Part shown: piece by piece, positions 4,475-5,045 of the stretch
How the letters are laid out: each line of letters begins with the position of its first letter
How positions within the stretch are numbered: the stretch's first letter is position 1
Origin: Thermococcus sp.
GTDB taxonomy: Archaea > Methanobacteriota_B > Thermococci > Thermococcales > Thermococcaceae
DNA: 5,045 bases
Reading direction: 5' to 3'
Assembly (NCBI GenBank): GCA_015522395.1
Contig: WAMH01000252.1
Span: forward strand, 1 to 5,045
Position numbers and translations under genes: made by a program
The notes under the pieces: generated by a model
The model's input: the letters and a program-made list of their open reading frames with translations, nothing else
Told to the model about the DNA's origin: nothing
Databases searched by the model: none

Positions 4475-5045
4475 ATGGTGCAGGTAATCGAGTGGGTCAA
4501 CCCCGGGGAAGACGAGATAATCTGGCGCTACCCGAACGAGGTCATAAAGTGGGGTGCCCAGCTGATAGTCCACGAGTATGAAGTGGCAGTTTTCATGCAC
4601 GACGGAAAAATCTACGATGTTTTGGGGCCGGGGAGGCACACGCTAACGACTCAGAATCTGCCACTCCTCTACAGGCTAGTCGGCGGAAGCAACAGTCCGT
4701 TTAAGGCCACCATCATCTTCGTCAGCACCAAGCAGTTCCAGGGGCGCTACGGCGGGGAGACGCAGACGAGAGAGCTGGCCCCGGTTAAGTACTACGGCGT
4801 CTACTGGTTCAAGGTTGCCGATCCGGTGCTCTTCATCACCGAGGTGGTCGGCGGCCAGAGCCTCTACGACACCCGGGATGTAACCAAGTTCATCCGCGCC
4901 TACTTCAACGAGGGTATGATGAAACACCTCTCCGCTTACTCAATCGTCGACCTCTTCCAGAACCTCGATATGGTGAGCACTCAGGTGAAGGTCAAGCTGA
5001 TGGAGGATTTCAGAAGGCTCGGCCTCGAACTGGTCGATGTAAAGA
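4475..5045 (+). CDS. SPFH-domain protein, YdjI/COG4260-type (3' part beyond window)
   Basis: Stomatin/prohibitin-superfamily protein; 190 codons are visible and the gene continues past the window. The N-terminus has the form typical of the YdjI or 'virion core protein-like' branch: W7-x-N-P, IIWRYP (15-20), KWGAQLIVHEYEVAVFMHDG (25-44), then GPGRHTL (51-57). Residues 80-120 give the SPFH strands (TIIFVSTKQF, YYGVYWFKVADPVLF), followed by helical IRAYFNEGM and a DLFQNLDMVSTQVKVKLMED stretch. Members of this family usually end in a zinc ribbon, which would lie beyond the window. It has no N-terminal hydrophobic anchor, so the membrane link may be provided by the two zinc-ribbon membrane proteins upstream. 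By family, SPFH proteins oligomerise on membranes. The ATG at 4475 is 1 nt after the previous stop, with GGTGA (4465-4469) 5 nt upstream; the GTG at 4478 is a possible but less likely start. Confidence 0.9.
   Translation, partial: MVQVIEWVNPGEDEIIWRYPNEVIKWGAQLIVHEYEVAVFMHDGKIYDVLGPGRHTLTTQNLPLLYRLVGGSNSPFKATIIFVSTKQFQGRYGGETQTRELAPVKYYGVYWFKVADPVLFITEVVGGQSLYDTRDVTKFIRAYFNEGMMKHLSAYSIVDLFQNLDMVSTQVKVKLMEDFRRLGLELVDVK

Noticed and set aside
4915..5000. C/D-box RNA candidate (ATGATGA followed by CTGA)
   Set aside because: The boxes are about 80 nt apart, no internal C'/D' pair was seen, and the stretch is inside the SPFH coding sequence.

Overview
The window looks like a chromosomal segment of a hyperthermophilic archaeon of the order Thermococcales, most likely Thermococcus. 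The signs are very tight gene packing, strong GGAGGTG-type Shine-Dalgarno sequences about 5 nt before the start codons, heavy use of AGG/ATA codons, Glu/Lys/Arg-rich proteins, and an AT-rich intergenic region with archaeal BRE/TATA-like elements. This assignment rests on style and recalled family resemblance, not on a database search.

The layout is two divergent operons. The minus-strand operon (reading 1849 to 1) holds a 102-residue protein of unknown function, a 264-residue protein of unknown function (4-nt ATGA overlap), and a metallo-beta-lactamase-fold protein with a flavodiiron-type metal-ligand set. The last gene starts on the base right after the preceding stop and runs off the left edge; no longer open frame fits positions 1-749.

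Positions 1850-2048 form a 199-bp AT-rich divergent promoter region. It contains candidate BRE/TATA elements in both directions, a perfect 14-bp palindrome and a repeated GAGGTGCG-type element.

The plus-strand operon (2049 to the right edge) holds four genes with gaps of 1, 9 and 1 nt. Two are paralogous membrane proteins, each with an N-terminal CxxC...CxxC zinc ribbon and a C-terminal glycine-rich double membrane segment. The third is a 164-residue helical protein, and the fourth is an SPFH (stomatin/prohibitin-like) protein of the YdjI/COG4260 type, cut by the window end. Zinc-ribbon membrane protein plus YdjI-type SPFH protein recalls the ydjGHI genes beside the PspA homologue YdjF in Bacillus subtilis. 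I therefore infer a membrane-associated scaffold or envelope-stress system in which the two zinc-ribbon proteins anchor an SPFH assembly and the small helical protein is a soluble partner. No RNA genes, CRISPR arrays, insertion sequences or convincing terminators were seen.
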